DNA from: Cryptomeria japonica
Taxonomy: Eukaryota > Streptophyta > Pinopsida > Cupressales > Cupressaceae
Direction of reading: 5' to 3'
Assembly (NCBI RefSeq): GCF_030272615.1
Contig: NC_081409.1
Span: 208,181,190-208,245,189 of the forward strand
DNA length: 64,000 bases
This document shows positions 47,721 through 60,673 of this stretch, in pieces. The notes below the pieces were generated by a model. The model worked only from the letters and a program-made list of their open reading frames with translations. It did not search any database and had not been told where the DNA came from. The position numbers were made by a program, and so were the translations under genes. Every line of letters begins with the position of its first letter. The first letter of the stretch is position 1.

Positions 47721-50700
47721 TTAGGATGCATCAACCCCAAGGGAAACCACCATAGGATAACCATTAGCCATCATTGAGGAGGTAGGATTATAATTCTAAT
47801 CCACTAGATGGGCAAGGAAAGAATAAGTATCCATTTATTAAATGGTTAATAAGGTTATTCTTTGCCCAAGTAGTTGAACTCGTAGTCAAGGGTCAATGTG
47901 TTATAATCTAATCAAAGGCAAATATAGTTATGGATTGGTAGGAAATTAAATAAATTCAAAAATATGTTGACATCCATGAGTGAGGGCTACTTTAAACCAA
48001 GAATAGGTGTGTAATTATAAAAAATTGTACAAAAATTCTAATTTTGTTATCTTTCTAATGTGAATAGTCAAACCATGGGATTTTGCAGTCAATACTTATA
48101 CCACAAAATTCTTGGGAGAACATAAGAATATACTTTTTCATAATATTTCACAAAACCTAGCATGAGAATGATTCAATATTTTTCATGTTGGATAGATTTT
48201 TCAACATGACACATTTCATATCATGCAAGAAGATAAGTGATTATTCATATATATCATGAGCTTTCTTTTTATAAAACTTATGATATTTCTTGGCATTTCA
48301 AAGAGTAATATATCAAACCATGACACCAAATTTGTGGGTCATTTTTAGAGGAAATTATGGACAAAGATGAATACTAAGATATATTATAGCTTTTCCTATC
48401 ATTTAAAAAAGATGGACATACGAAGTGGTTGAACCCCAAATTGGAAAATTTGATATTTTTGGTTGAAGATAAGCCCAAGTAATCTTATCTAATGTTGCAT
48501 TATAATTATAATTTTTTTATTTTAGTCGATAGAAGTTTTGGGTAGTGTATGAATGTAACCCAAAGGTGTGGCAAAGTTGAGGGGTGCATAGGACATTCTA
48601 ATATGGAGTGTTGAAGTGATAAGTTCTTCCACACACACACAAAATGTTTATCAATAATTGTGAGATTTTGTTCTTGAGAGAAATTAAAAGCATAAGGAGT
48701 GACTAGATAAGAAATTGAGAAAAAATGAGTTTTTTGCACAAATTTGGTTTTGGTTCATCTCATGAAGCAAAGATTTCCAAGAGGTACATATAGTAAAAAC
48801 TTTGATAGAAAGAAAAGGAACGTAAAGTGATTAAGAATATTTTAGTGAACAATTATGAGATAGAGTTGTAAAAATTATATATATGTTTTTGCTTATTTTT
48901 CAATGTAGAAATTATACATTGTTATCACACAAAGACAAATTTTCATGAAGAAGAATCATGTGCAAGATAAGACTCATTGAATTGGAAGATTAGGATTATA
49001 GAAAGATGGGGAGAAGAGATAGATAACATATTATAGAATAGAGTCACTAAGAGGACCAAAGGTTGAGAGTGTGTGGAGCACATGATTAAGAAAAAAAATA
49101 TCAAGGAAGTCGAATGATTATCACTAGAAAAAATTGGCCATTACAACTACAATGTTAAAAAAATTCTTAGAAGATGGGTTCAATCTTTTCATACCCAAGG
49201 CATGTAGAATACAAGAGCATCCTTGATCTATAAGCAATCTGGTATCAACAAAAAGAATATGTTTTAATTCTCTTTTTGTATGAGTTATATTTGTGTAGTT
49301 TGAGTTATTATTGTTATTTTGTTAGTATGCTTCTCAAGGTAGACTAAGATGTAGTAACACAAGTATTTGGTTTTGGAATTATTACTATAATTCAAGAAAT
49401 GATCTCATCAAATCTCTTTCAACATGTTGAATAGTTTACTTTGTACAATAGCACACTGATCATGTTTCTAGCTCAAGACTTGTATGGAAATTTTCCTAAC
49501 ATGGATCTATATTTTTTTATCTTAAATTAAAAAAAAAATTCTTATAAATATTCCTATACTTTATTTTATTTTTTCATCAAAAGAGTAAATAGGTGTTTAT
49601 GCCCATCTTTTGAATTTTTTTTATTATAGTTTCATGCTATTAGACCATATTGTCATTGGATAGCTATTCCTTTTCCTAGCGACATAGATGTGAACCATGG
49701 TGTTTCTTCAAGATCTCGTCTATATATTGATCCATGTATAATAAATAACATAAATTTATAATAGTGCTCCAATTTGAAATGATTAATACTCATCCATTGG
49801 ATATTGTAACAAGTTAAATTTGAGGACTAAGATGTGCACCAATACATATTCCCATATTTGTATTGTATTTATCTTTCTATCCATAAAAAATTGTGAGTTC
49901 ACAAATTCGAAGAGATATATTTTTGTAATTTGTTTAGTCAATGCTCCCTATGTAAAGGTTTGATGTCTATAATTCAATCATAGATCTTGTGTCATTCCAA
50001 TTATTTGTCTTTTTCAATTTTTTGTTTGTGTTCATTTCTTATTTGCTTGATTTGGAAATCCCTAATTGGATTCTCAAACCCTAACTTACATCAAATTTGT
50101 AAACCTTATTTATAAAATTAGGGGGTAATGAATTAGCTTGGTCTAGATATTTTTCTATATACTCGAGGTGCATAAAAAAATTGAATAACTGTGTACAAAT
50201 TAATATTTAAATATAAAATTTATCAATAATTTGGAAGATTTGGTAGTACTTAAATGTCTCAAAAACTATAGAAGTGTGGGTACCCTTCCTAGATATATTC
50301 TTAACCTTTATTCTCCAATGAAAATTTAAAACCATTCCAATGTGTGGCTTACTATAAGATATTTTGAATCTTCATAAGAGATTAAAAAAATTGACTCTAA
50401 ATGTAAAACTCATGTTAAAAATAGTGTCTATTTGTGGGTATAAAAGGAGAAAACAATAAGAACATCAAATACAATTGACCATGTTATAATAATGATAGGT
50501 TCATTCAATCCCTTGATGTCAAAAGAGTATTGACTAGAAGGTGAAAACCAAGCTAGTACCTTATCTATTGGTAAATCAAGTTAATGACGATTAGTTATCA
50601 TGAAGTCTCATTATTGTTATATAAATGTATGAACAACAATTAAAAACACATGCTCTTTCTTGCAACAAGGTTCCATGATTAACAAAAAGTGATTCTTTTT

Positions 50701-52119
50701 GGAAATTTCATGCATACAAAGATATGCTCCAAAGTTCCTTTATGCATACAACTTGAACAATATGACCACCAAATTTATAAAAGGACTCTAATTTCGTTAG
50801 ATTGGAATGATTGAAAAATCACCCTATTTAGAAAATCTTGGCAAATAGTTGTATTTATTTAGGGAATGTGATGTACACTAGACATGTGTGGGAACCATAG
50901 GAATATGTATATATGAATGAATTTGTTCATGTAAATATTCTCAATTAATTTGGAAGATCAAATATTACTTAAATATCTCATAAACCATGGAAGAGTTAGT
51001 AAACTTCCTTTAAAAAGGTATCATTTATTCTCCAAAAAAAATCAAAACTATTCCAATGCATGTTTTACTATAAAATATTTTGACTCTCCAAATGAGATGA
51101 GAAATATACTCCAAATCTGAGATTTATGATAAAGACTGGATCATAACCAAATAACATAGATGCCAAATTTTTGAAAGGTATATTTTCAATAATAAAAAAA
51201 AATTGAAGTAATGAAGGAATATATCCACTAGTTAGAAAATGTAAAAGGGGAAATCTAAAATAGATATTGTTATAGTTATAAGTAGAAGGGAAGGAAAATA
51301 AATGGTACTTACACCAAACCTTTCATAGTTTCAAGAAGTAATATTTTTTTATTAGCATAGAAGAAATAAATGGGAATAAAAGCCATCCACAAATATAGTA
51401 AACATTAATTATGAATAGAGGCTCGAGAAAGGATGAGATGAGTTTATTACAGTAAAGCATATTAAGGATGGATATATCATCTTCTATCTAAAAACATGTA
51501 CAATAATCATCTTAGATGCAACAAAATCATACTCATTATGGCTATATCCTTGTCTACTTGAAAGGTGAGGCTCTTATAAGTATTTTCATCTAAAGCATAA
51601 CAACTAGAACAATTGTTTGGTTTATTTCAACCTTCACATGTAGGAAGGAAATATCAATGTGTTATCTATTAATATGGGTGTTTGTGGCATGTGCAAGGTA
51701 TTGTAGCTTCAAATAAAACCCTATGGGATGTCTAAAATTATTATGGTGTGTTATTTGAATGAAGGAGATAAATCAAATGATTAGTTTCCAAAATGTTAAA
51801 GATTTTTTGAAATGTAGCTAGGAGTTTGATATTATAGGTTCTCGATAGTGGGTAAAGGTTGTGGAAGTTACATAAGATATGGAAGAAAGTTATAAGAAGT
51901 TGGAAATGGAAGAAAATAAGTTTAGGAAATTCAAGAGAGGGATATTAGCAAAGAGTTAAAATTCAAATGTTGGAAAAGGAATTCAAAAATATTGATACAT
52001 AAGAAAGGTATAAGAGATCCAAAATATCATATAAAATTAGTACACGACAGACATTCAAAAACATAAAAATGCAACCAAGAGAATTTTAAACATTACCAAA
52101 CAATTCAATATGCTGAGAT
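47721..52119. other. AT-rich spacer with copia-LTR-like remnants
   Basis: No coding region on either strand. 49860-50110 resembles 54470-54650 (shared ATCATAGATCTTGTGT and a Gln/Asn-poor AT context ending in a CCTAA...CATCAA stretch), so an old LTR fragment is likely there. The rest is featureless to my reading. Confidence 0.35.
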
Positions 52120-53889
52120 ATTATCACAATCATAATTGTAACTAGGTCATTATTGTGATTACATTGGTGACAAAGTGGGTGCAAGTTTTTACAAACTATT
52201 AGATAAGTTTTTTTTACTAGGGAATTGGCTGAATGTACACCTAAAGATGCTATCGCAATGGCCACTTGATTGAGTACATAATTAGATTAATGTGTAACTC
52301 TATATTGACAACTAAGTACATTCATGAATGACGTGTTGAATCAATTCATTAGCAAGTTTGTGAGAGTATATTTTTCAATGATATAATTATCTATAGCAAC
52401 ACCAAGACACAACGGAAGAATTTGTGTCAAGTTTTGTAGAGACTGAAAGATAAATTTATTGATCAACCTCGAGATGTGAAACTTTACAAAAGAGGTAGTG
52501 TGTTTGAGTTTTGTGATTTCCAAAGATGAACTAAAGATGGATAAAAAAAAGCTAAAGACAATTGTAAAGTGAGAGTATATTTGAAACTCGAAACTTTTGA
52601 TAATTGTAAAGTGGGAGTTTATTTCCATAAATTGATAAGTTTCTACAAGAATCTCATCATTAACTTCTACACTATCTATGCACAATCACAAAAACCATGG
52701 GAGGTGACAGAGTGTTAAAATAATCACTTACTACTCCAAGGAGCTTTAGGTTGCTCAAATACAACGTAATAGAATAGTTACTGTTGGCATTTCCTAGTTT
52801 TGGCTATGCTAGTTCAGGTAGATTGCAAAGTCAATGGTTAATACAGCAATCGGGAAAGCGATGAGTCTAAAACGGAGACTCCCCATTTTTGTTTTCGATC
52901 CATTCTATGATAAGTGTATAATCATTGCCTATACAAGATCTATTGTCGTGTGGTCCTAATGTAACCCTAATTTTATCTTCCACGTCTTTCCTCTGTAGTT
53001 TTTGGTATGTTCTCCCAGTCGCAATCTTTTTAGTTGTCTTTTAATGTGTCTACTGTCATTGGCTGACTAAGCCCTTTATAGTCTCCATTCATATCGACAA
53101 GAGCTTTAAACTGGATATATACTCACTTTGATGGTATGGATTGATCATCTCACTCCTTGTCAAACAAATAAGACATGGTGTTGTGACAATACATTATTTT
53201 TTGGTTGGTGCCCACATGGATTGTTGAATTCTCGCTTTCATTCATGGCCGATCCGTATTGTAGCTTTAAACTCTTCATTACGAATCCATTAAGTTCCACC
53301 TATCCCCAGAGCCTGACCTGAGACACATGGAAACACCTCGTTGCACCACAAGTGCATTCCGTTCTCCTATCGATGTGTGATAATCCCCACCATTTGTTTT
53401 CTTGGCCTTCCAACCATGCTTTTTCATTTGCATATCTGCTTACTCGATTGCTTCCTCACCACTTGTTCCTCCTTGTCAAGATATTATTCGTGTTATAGAT
53501 CCTCATCTGTAACTATTTGTCTATGTGAGATGGCTTAACAAACCATCACCTATTAGCTCCATTGTGATCATTATATAAGTGAGCAAAGGGTCACTTATCT
53601 AAATTAGAATGGTCTAAACTCAAATAATTTGACTGTCACATTATAGCTACAACTTAGAGTGTGGACAAGTTGCCACTGCCACTGAATTGTATGTGGCAGT
53701 TTCCAATTACATTGTTCAATGCCTTTGTACCAGCAAGTGCTTTTGAAGGATATTTTCTTGTACATTGAAATGTGATACCACCATCAAAAAAAAATTTCAA
53801 ATAAGAACTAGTAGTTGTGAAGGTTAATTTTGTAAGCATGAAGGAATATTTTACGACTTTTGATATTATTTAGAAATCTGAAATGGTTT
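52120..53889 (+). repeat. 1.7-kb dispersed repeat, copy 2
   Basis: Same-orientation copy of 38960-40673, about 13.2 kb away. It includes about 170 bp near 52440-52610 that copy 1 lacks. Start ATTATCACAATCA and end GAAATGGTTT are shared. Confidence 0.8.
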
Positions 53890-54400
53890 CTTTATCTATC
53901 TACAACTAAGATTTGTAGTTGTCATTGATTACAGAACTTTTTACATTAGCATATCTAGTGAGAAGTATCCTGAAAATGACTTTTAAAGATTCGACCAAAA
54001 ATTATTTATGATATATATTAATCCACATGAAGTGGATAAGATGAAATCAAAATAGCATGCCAATATGAGATGATCATCCTATTCTATGGTAGACTATATT
54101 GGATTTTATTTGAGGATTGGTATGTGCACATGAGGACTTCACTGTCTAGGTAATATTATATCACATGCATTCATATTGGGGGGTTTAATATCCCAAAAAA
54201 TGAGCTCAATATATTGTCTATCTGGTAAGGAGGTTTTTTAATTTGAGCTATGAAAAAATGCAATATCTAGTGAAAATAGGGGGGTTTTATTTTGGGTAGT
54301 GTATTGGGAGGGGGTAACAAAAAATAATTTTAGGGCAATATTTTGAAAATAGGGAGATTATTTAGTATGTCATGAATGCACATGCTATAACCTAGGTTCA
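53890..54400. other. Spacer, no gene seen
   Basis: AT-rich with several G runs (GGGGGGTTT types near 54180-54310) and no reading frame of interest. It may be part of the LTR ending at 54645. Confidence 0.3.
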
Positions 54401-54645
54401 CTAAGTGAAGCCCCTATGTATGTGCATAAGTGTGTGTTCCTATTTATATTGTAAATCATCTCTAAGTCCATAGTGTTCTAAGAATATTTACTATTCAACG
54501 GTGTTCACTACATAAAGATTTGAAATTTGTAAGTAATCATAGATCTTGTGTTCCACCTAGTTCTCTATGTTTTTTATGTGTATTTTTTTTGTGTTCCTCG
54601 GTTTGATAATCCTTAATTTGATTCTTAGACATTAACGTGCATCAA
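54400..54645 (+). repeat. 3' part of a decayed LTR
   Basis: Ends ...GTGCATCA just before AG and a primer site. Related sequence lies at 49860-50110. The 5' limit is not defined. Confidence 0.45.
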
Positions 54646-54646
54646 G

Positions 54647-54658
54647 TGGTATTAGAGC
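54647..54658 (+). other. Primer-binding site (initiator-Met tRNA type)
   Basis: TGGTATTAGAGC, one base from the common plant TGGTATCAGAGC primer site, two bases after an LTR end in CA. Confidence 0.6.
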
Positions 54659-54769
54659 TATCATTTCCCGTATGGGGTTTGAAGTCTTATAAATTCTCTA
54701 AGTATCCATGAGCTCTATTTGTGTATGGTGTTAGATGCACTTACAGTAATAGAATAATTAGAATTGTAG

Positions 54770-55110
54770 TCAATAATACCTCCCAAAAGAGTTGTTGGTA
54801 AAGGTCAAGATGAAATTACCAAAGAGGCTATGAGATTAAATTTACAAAGCCACAAAAATGTTAACAGTAATACAAATGAGATTAGATGTTATGGAAGAAT
54901 GTTGGCATAAATCATTTGCCTAGATGGAATATGAGGATGAGGATTAAAGTGAATATGAATGTAAAAGGTGATTCAAAGGTCAAAACTTGGATGCAAGAGA
55001 CAAAAGGTTGTTGCAAGGAATATTGAGGATTGTTGAAGGAACACAAATGGAGGTATAATTTTTTAATAGATTAATCTATAATAATCGGTCGATTTGACCA
55101 TTGAAACAGA
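54770..55110 (+). pseudogene. Start of a retrotransposon gag remnant
   Basis: Downstream of the primer site the + strand reads PPKRVVGKGQDEITKEAM then RLNLQSHKNVNSNTNEI and MEYEDED with frameshifts and stops. The basic, Pro-starting N-terminus resembles a gypsy gag start. The rest of the element is missing. Confidence 0.35.
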
Positions 55111-55282
55111 GGAGTATTTCAATTGGCATCAAAGGATTAAATAGTTCAAACAACTTGTCACACTATGATGAAAGGAGTTGCAACTAGAAATAGAAAAGTG
55201 TGTGTTGTACCCAACCCCAAAAAAACATGGCAATTGTGCTACATGATGCCCATTTTGTGTTGTTAGTTTACCAATCAATATG

Positions 55283-55409
55283 TGTGTGTGTACATTTACA
55301 TGTATATATATGTATGTGTATATATGTATGTGTATGTGTGTGTATATGTATGTATGTGTGTGTATACATACAAACATACATACATATATATACATGTGTG
55401 TGTCTGTAT
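55283..55409. repeat. TATG/TG microsatellite, left piece
   Basis: GTGTGTGT, TATGTATG and TATATATG words up to the LTR start at 55410. The right counterpart is at 61796-62258. Confidence 0.9.
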
Positions 55410-56581
55410 TGTAGTGTCAAAACTTGCATACCCCTTTGTAATTTGACCTACATCTTTTGTAACCACTTTGATGTCCATTACCCTAGCACCTAAGTAGGCT
55501 CACTTCAGCCCTTGCATCAGCCTTTTCCCTCTTGGGATGCTCAAGACCCCATTTCAATAGCTATCTTTTAGCTTATGTTTATTGTTAGCCACGTGTCTCC
55601 CTTGTCTCCTGTTGTTTTCGAGCATAATTCATCTGGACACTAGCACACCACACCGACATCTTCATGCCACGCATTCATCCTACGACATCTTAACATTCGA
55701 ATATCAGATCTGAGCACACCTTTCTACTTGTCACTTGCACATGCCAGTGGAAATGGCTTGGAATCTTCTAGACGGCTCGCGAGCCCTCTTTTCCCTCCTC
55801 TTCTCTCATTTTAAATCCATCTTCTCTCCTCATTCAGGCTCTCTAGCTTATCCAAGCAATTTCTCTTGTCTCTCGGCTCTCTTGGTTATTCAACCTCTCT
55901 TGGCTCTTTCTACATCAGTCTCTATCTTTCTAAAACACTCTCAAGCTCTCATAGTATTCTTTTGAAACTCTCTTGGCTTTTTCAAGCCTCCTTGGTAATA
56001 TCTATCTATTTATCCTATCTTTGAGCATCTTGGGATTTATCACATCCCTCTTCTATCATTTATCATATCTTGCATTTATTTTATTTATCTTTTATTCTAT
56101 GATTAATCTATTTGGCTGTCTGTGGAGGTGGAAACACCAAAACATGGATTTGACTAAGGCAGGTCCCCAAGCAGCCCCAAACATTTTTCCTTTCTAGCTT
56201 GTGTGCAAGTTGCATTAGAGAAGATTCATTTGGCTGGAGGCTTCATATCGTGGATTGGTTGTGAGATCATCTTCTTCCTTTCCTTTGTGGCTTTCATTTC
56301 ATTTATATAATTGTTTTACCTTCTTTTGTATACATTTATTGCATTTAAACTAATCTAAAACACATATCTATTATATTGTGCCCTTTTGTGCGAACTCTAC
56401 ATTATGTCTGTATAGGATGCTAGCGCATCGCATTGTTGTCCATAATCCGCGTGCACGTCTTTATGCAGAGAGCTATCAGAGGACGTACAAAGACACTACA
56501 TTTTTAGTGGAGAGGTCGGTTAGTCAATCTTCGAGAGGTTGTAATGTGCATGTCGATGAAGTTCATTTTACCCCCTCTACA
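55410..56581 (+). repeat. 5' LTR of the 6.4-kb element
   Basis: TGTAGTGTCAAAAC to CCCTCTACA, 1,172 bp. It aligns with 60674-61795 over nearly its whole length. Confidence 0.88.
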
Positions 56582-56584
56582 TTC

Positions 56585-56603
56585 TGGTGAACCTAGCGTG
56601 AAC
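56585..56603 (+). other. Primer-binding site of the 6.4-kb element
   Basis: TGGTGAACCTAGCGTGAAC starts three bases after the LTR end. The tRNA is not identified. Confidence 0.6.
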
Positions 56604-56849
56604 ACTTCTTCTGTAATATTTTTAGAGAATACTTTATCATTCCTTTCGTCATTCAATATCCCCCTTTATATATATAAAAAAAGGACAATTCTAAATCTTT
56701 CCCCTTTCTTCCAAAATAAAATAAAATTGGGCCACTACCTCAAACCCCATTTTACTGGCTCGTCGGCCTTCGGCCTACAAATTTGTGCCTTCTTTCTTCA
56801 ATTTAATTTTATTAATTTAAACATGCATATGTTATCTTCTTTTATTAAC

Positions 56850-59028
56850 TTAGTTTATATCTTTATTAAAAGTGCTAATGATGTTTCTTTTCATGCTTGT
56901 GATGGTGACTTAGCTCTACCTATGTTACTCTACGTCTTTGATCCCTCTCGTAATATATCATTTGTTTCAGAGGATATTTTGTTACAAGAGGATGAAATCA
57001 TTGACACCTTTCTTAATGTTACTCTACCATCTCTTCATTCTAGTGACTCTCTTCTAGAGATGATGCATTAGTGAATGACGAGTCTCGACTCATATCTGAT
57101 CTTCCAAAGGTTGATGTTGAGAAATTTCCTTCATCTAAATTTTCTACATATCATAATGAGTATGTGAATGTCATTTATGTCTCTGTGGCCCCTAAAAGGC
57201 TTACGAGACCAATCATTCATGTGACTACAGCTAGTCCTTCTCCAAAGAAGGTAAAATATATTCATGGTGTCCCTTTTGAAAATGACTCACCAAATCTTTT
57301 TACAAAATATGCACATTTTAAGGCCCATACTTATAAGACTTGAAGAAATAAGCAACATCTTGATCATCCACAACCTTCTTTACCACCTTCTCAACTAGAT
57401 CTTCCTTAAGCACCTAAGCCTTCAGTTAAGCAAACTAGTGATTATGATCTTATTGATCAACTTCATGTTACTCTCGCTAAGATCTCACTATGGGATTTTC
57501 TTCAGACTGTTCTGGTTTATCAAGGTATGCTACCGGAAGCTCTACAAAAGATCTTTTTGCCTTCTTCTACTAGGTCGATAGATGTAAATGCATTGATGGA
57601 ACATATTCGTGTAGACTCGCTGAATATTACGTTCTATCCCCATGAACTTTCGCCTCTGGAAGTAAGAAACTTGGCTAATCCATTACTCATAATCATTCAT
57701 GTTAATGGCATTGGAATTAGATGAACTCTTGTTGCTATAGGTTCCACACTTAATGTATGCAATGTGGATTTATTACCAAAGATTAAGGTTGATCTGAACT
57801 CCCTAGCAGCATCTTCTTTGTTTATTTGTGGTTTTGATAACAGTGGAAAAAGTGCTTTAGGAACAATTATCTTGCCTTTGAAGGTTTTGCCTATCACTAT
57901 TTTGACTCTGGTATATGTAATTCTAGGTCCTTTATCTTATAATCTCCTCTTGGGTAGACCATGGCTTCATGCTTTAGCAGTTGTTTCCTCTACGATTCAT
58001 GGTTTAGTGAAGTTTATGGAAAATAATCAAGTTGTTATAATCAAGGCTAACCCTAATGTTGTGCACCTATGTCAAGTAGTGACATTGGTTCAGATTTCAA
58101 TTACACCTTTGTTTCAAAATTATGCTCCAACATTGTCCTCCACAGTGATGACTTATGCCTCTGTCGTGTCCCCTAAAAAGGAAATTCAAAAGAGTGAAGA
58201 AGTTTTGAAGAAGGAATCACTTGAGAAACAAGATTTTCCCAAAGTAGATCCTTCTAAGGCAGATCTCCTAAAAGCACAAATCTTTGAGTCTACTCTGGAT
58301 AAGACATCTTCTATTGAACTATCTTCTTCATCTAAAGTGAATGCATGTTTGGGTGATTACTGGGGTTCCCTGGATTTCACTGATTCTCATGTTGGCGAAT
58401 ACAAGGTCGACCCTATCCACCTTAAAATTTCAAAAACATCTTTCACACCTGCTACCAAAGATGATTATTCTTTTGTATTATAGGATCATGTGAACACCAT
58501 TGGCTACACTATTAAAGGTGATCCTCCCCCTTTGGAGGAGTTGCAATCACATTATGGTCCAGGATTTAAAATCAGTTCCAAGTATGGATATAAAGTAAAT
58601 GGTCTCGAGCGCCTCGGTCAAGGTGTCAAGGTGCCTTTGGAGCTGAAATCTATTCATTTATGATGGGTTTAGGTTACAAGCCTAATCCATCTTCATCTCG
58701 TCCTCCATCATCTGTTATCCATGTATCTCCTTCTTGTGAGTGGTCAAGACCTTCTCCACAATAGAAAGGATTACTTCTTGCTCCTCATCCTTTATCTAAT
58801 CGAGAGCTTATCTTGTTGCGGCTTCTTAAAGCTCGCTTGATTACTCTTGCTCCTCCTATAGATAATAAGTTTCCTAAGAATCATTATTTTTGTGCATATC
58901 ATCAAGTGCTTGGCCATTCTACTAGTGAATGTAAGGCCTTGAATGACAAGATTCAAAAACTTCATAAATCAAGTGTCATTAATTCTTCATCTATTGATGT
59001 ACCTTCTTCTTCTTTGCATAACAAGTGA
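56850..59028 (+). pseudogene. Protease, G-patch-like and zinc-knuckle-like polyprotein remnant
   Basis: Frames 3, 2, 2, 2 and 1 join into one polyprotein. Early part: HACDGDLALPMLL, EDILLQEDEIIDTFLN and DYDLIDQLHVTLAKISLWDF. Protease: IIIHVNGIGI with a LVAIGSTLNVCNVDLLPK active-site region (about 57720-57780), where the expected Asp is replaced, and YNLLLGRPWLHALAVVSS (about 57940-57990). Next KYGYKVNGLERLGQGVKVPL (about 58580-58640) and MGLGYKPN (58662), then FCAYHQVLGHSTSECKALND (about 58888-58950), ending TGA near 59028. The knuckle lies after the protease here but before it in the element at 19659-36180. Confidence 0.7.
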
Positions 59029-59426
59029 TATCAAGGCTTACCTCTATCTTGTTCTTTTACACATTCTCTTCTTATCCTATCTTTGTCTTCATGTGCTCTT
59101 CTTCCAATCTGATAAATTTGATAGTATGACGATACACCCATCTCATAGTGATACTATATATCCTTTTGACATTGCTATGGGTTTTGATGCCAAATTATCG
59201 GATCCTCCTCTCCTCTTGCATTGCATCTTTTGATATTGTGGATATCTATGTGCCACTTGCTCTTAGTGACATTCCATGAAAACATCTCACTATGTTTACA
59301 TGCCACAACTTCTCTTCTCCTTAGAATAACATGCCTTCCATGCATATCATTCTAATGGGGGGACATCATAGTTGCATTTTATCTTTTATCTCTTGCATTT
59401 TTTTCCTTTTCTACTTGCTTTTTCAT

Positions 59427-59608
59427 GATCGCCTAGGTGGGGGCCAAACCACTTGATCTTTTTCTTTTCCAAGATCACCTAGGTGGGGGCCAAACCACTT
59501 GATCTTTTTCTTTTCCAAGATCGCCTAGGTGGGGGCCAAACCACTTGATCTTTTCTTTTCCAAGATCACCTACATGGGGGCCAAACCACTTTTAATTTAT
59601 CTTTCTTG
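59427..59608 (+). repeat. 46-bp tandem repeat, four copies
   Basis: GATCRCCTAGGTGGGGGCC starts at 59427, 59473, 59519 and 59564 (last copy diverged). Each is followed by AAACCACTTGATC and a pyrimidine stretch. Confidence 0.9.
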
Positions 59609-59644
59609 TTTACCTTGGTAGGGGCCAATCTACTACTTACCAAT

Positions 59645-59800
59645 TTCATTTGTCCTATTGCATGGCAATCTAGCATGTCACTACCCATTATGGCAAATCT
59701 ATCTTCATCTGCCCTATCGCATGGCTATCTAGCGTATCACTACCCATGCCAGAAAAATATATCTATCTCATCGCCCTATCATATGGCTATCTAGCATAAT
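59645..59800 (+). repeat. About 62-bp tandem repeat, 2.5 copies
   Basis: CCTATYGCATGGCWATCTAGC followed by CACTACCCAT recurs at about 59655, 59718 and (truncated) 59782. Confidence 0.7.
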
Positions 59801-60657
59801 GCACTTTTCTATCCATATTGGCGTGTTGCATACCAATGGCAGTCGCTTATCTTGTATCTTTTCGTAACAAGGAGCTTTCCTCCAAAGCAAGGTTGGTTTT
59901 TGTTACACTATCTTATTTATCTTCATCTTATCATCCAACGTGATAGTCTGTAGCTAGCATGTTTTTGATGTATCAAGTAACAATATCTATTTCAAATATC
60001 ATCTTAATCTCATTGGGGGCAAGCTCGTCTGATCAACAAAAATCTGCCTCCCTATCGCGACTATCTTCTTTATCTTATCTTTTGGTAGTGGCCTTCCTTC
60101 AAAGAAAGGTTGGTGCTACCTATCTTTGATCATCTGGCATAACACAACTTGATATATTTTTCTTTTTTATCATCATCTTGACCGCTAGTGATGCATCAAG
60201 CTAGTGTCTAGATCATCTGTTATCTCTTCGACATTGATTGCTTCTTTGACTTCTAGGTGCATTCCTCCTTGAAGTGATCAATCCTTACTTTCTTCTTTTC
60301 ATTTTAGAATTCCTCTATCTGTTGTTTCTTGTTATTTTGGGGAGGACGCATCATACTGAGACAACCTTTTACATTGAGGTCTCTTTCACTTTGCTGACTC
60401 AAGATCGTAGTTTCTTTGTTCTATGCTTTCATGTTCTAACTCTGTTATCTTGGGATTTCCATATTCTCTAACCCTACTCTCTTGTGTAGTTCTTTCTATC
60501 CAATGCCTTTGTTTTGTAGGTCTTCATCTTGAGGGAATGCTTCCTTGGCTTGGAGATTTATCTACTTCCTCTACAGTATCCTTTTGGTATCATGATGTTA
60601 TTTTATGTTCAGTATATTTCCTTTAGCGTGCATATTCATATTGATTCATAAGCTCGC

Positions 60658-60673
60658 TAAAGTTGGGGAAAAA
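60658..60673 (+). other. Polypurine tract of the 6.4-kb element
   Basis: TAAAGTTGGGGAAAAA immediately before the LTR start TGTACTGTCAAAAA. Confidence 0.65.

Larger units (their letters stand above)
59029..60657 (+). other. Non-coding internal region of the 6.4-kb element
   Basis: No RT or integrase motif in any frame. Contains two tandem repeats (listed) and Thr/Ser/Leu-rich chance frames. Confidence 0.55.

Noticed and set aside
55129-55493. Overlapping frames on both strands
   Set aside because: They depend on the TATG/TG tract and LTR start; no protein-like part remains outside it.
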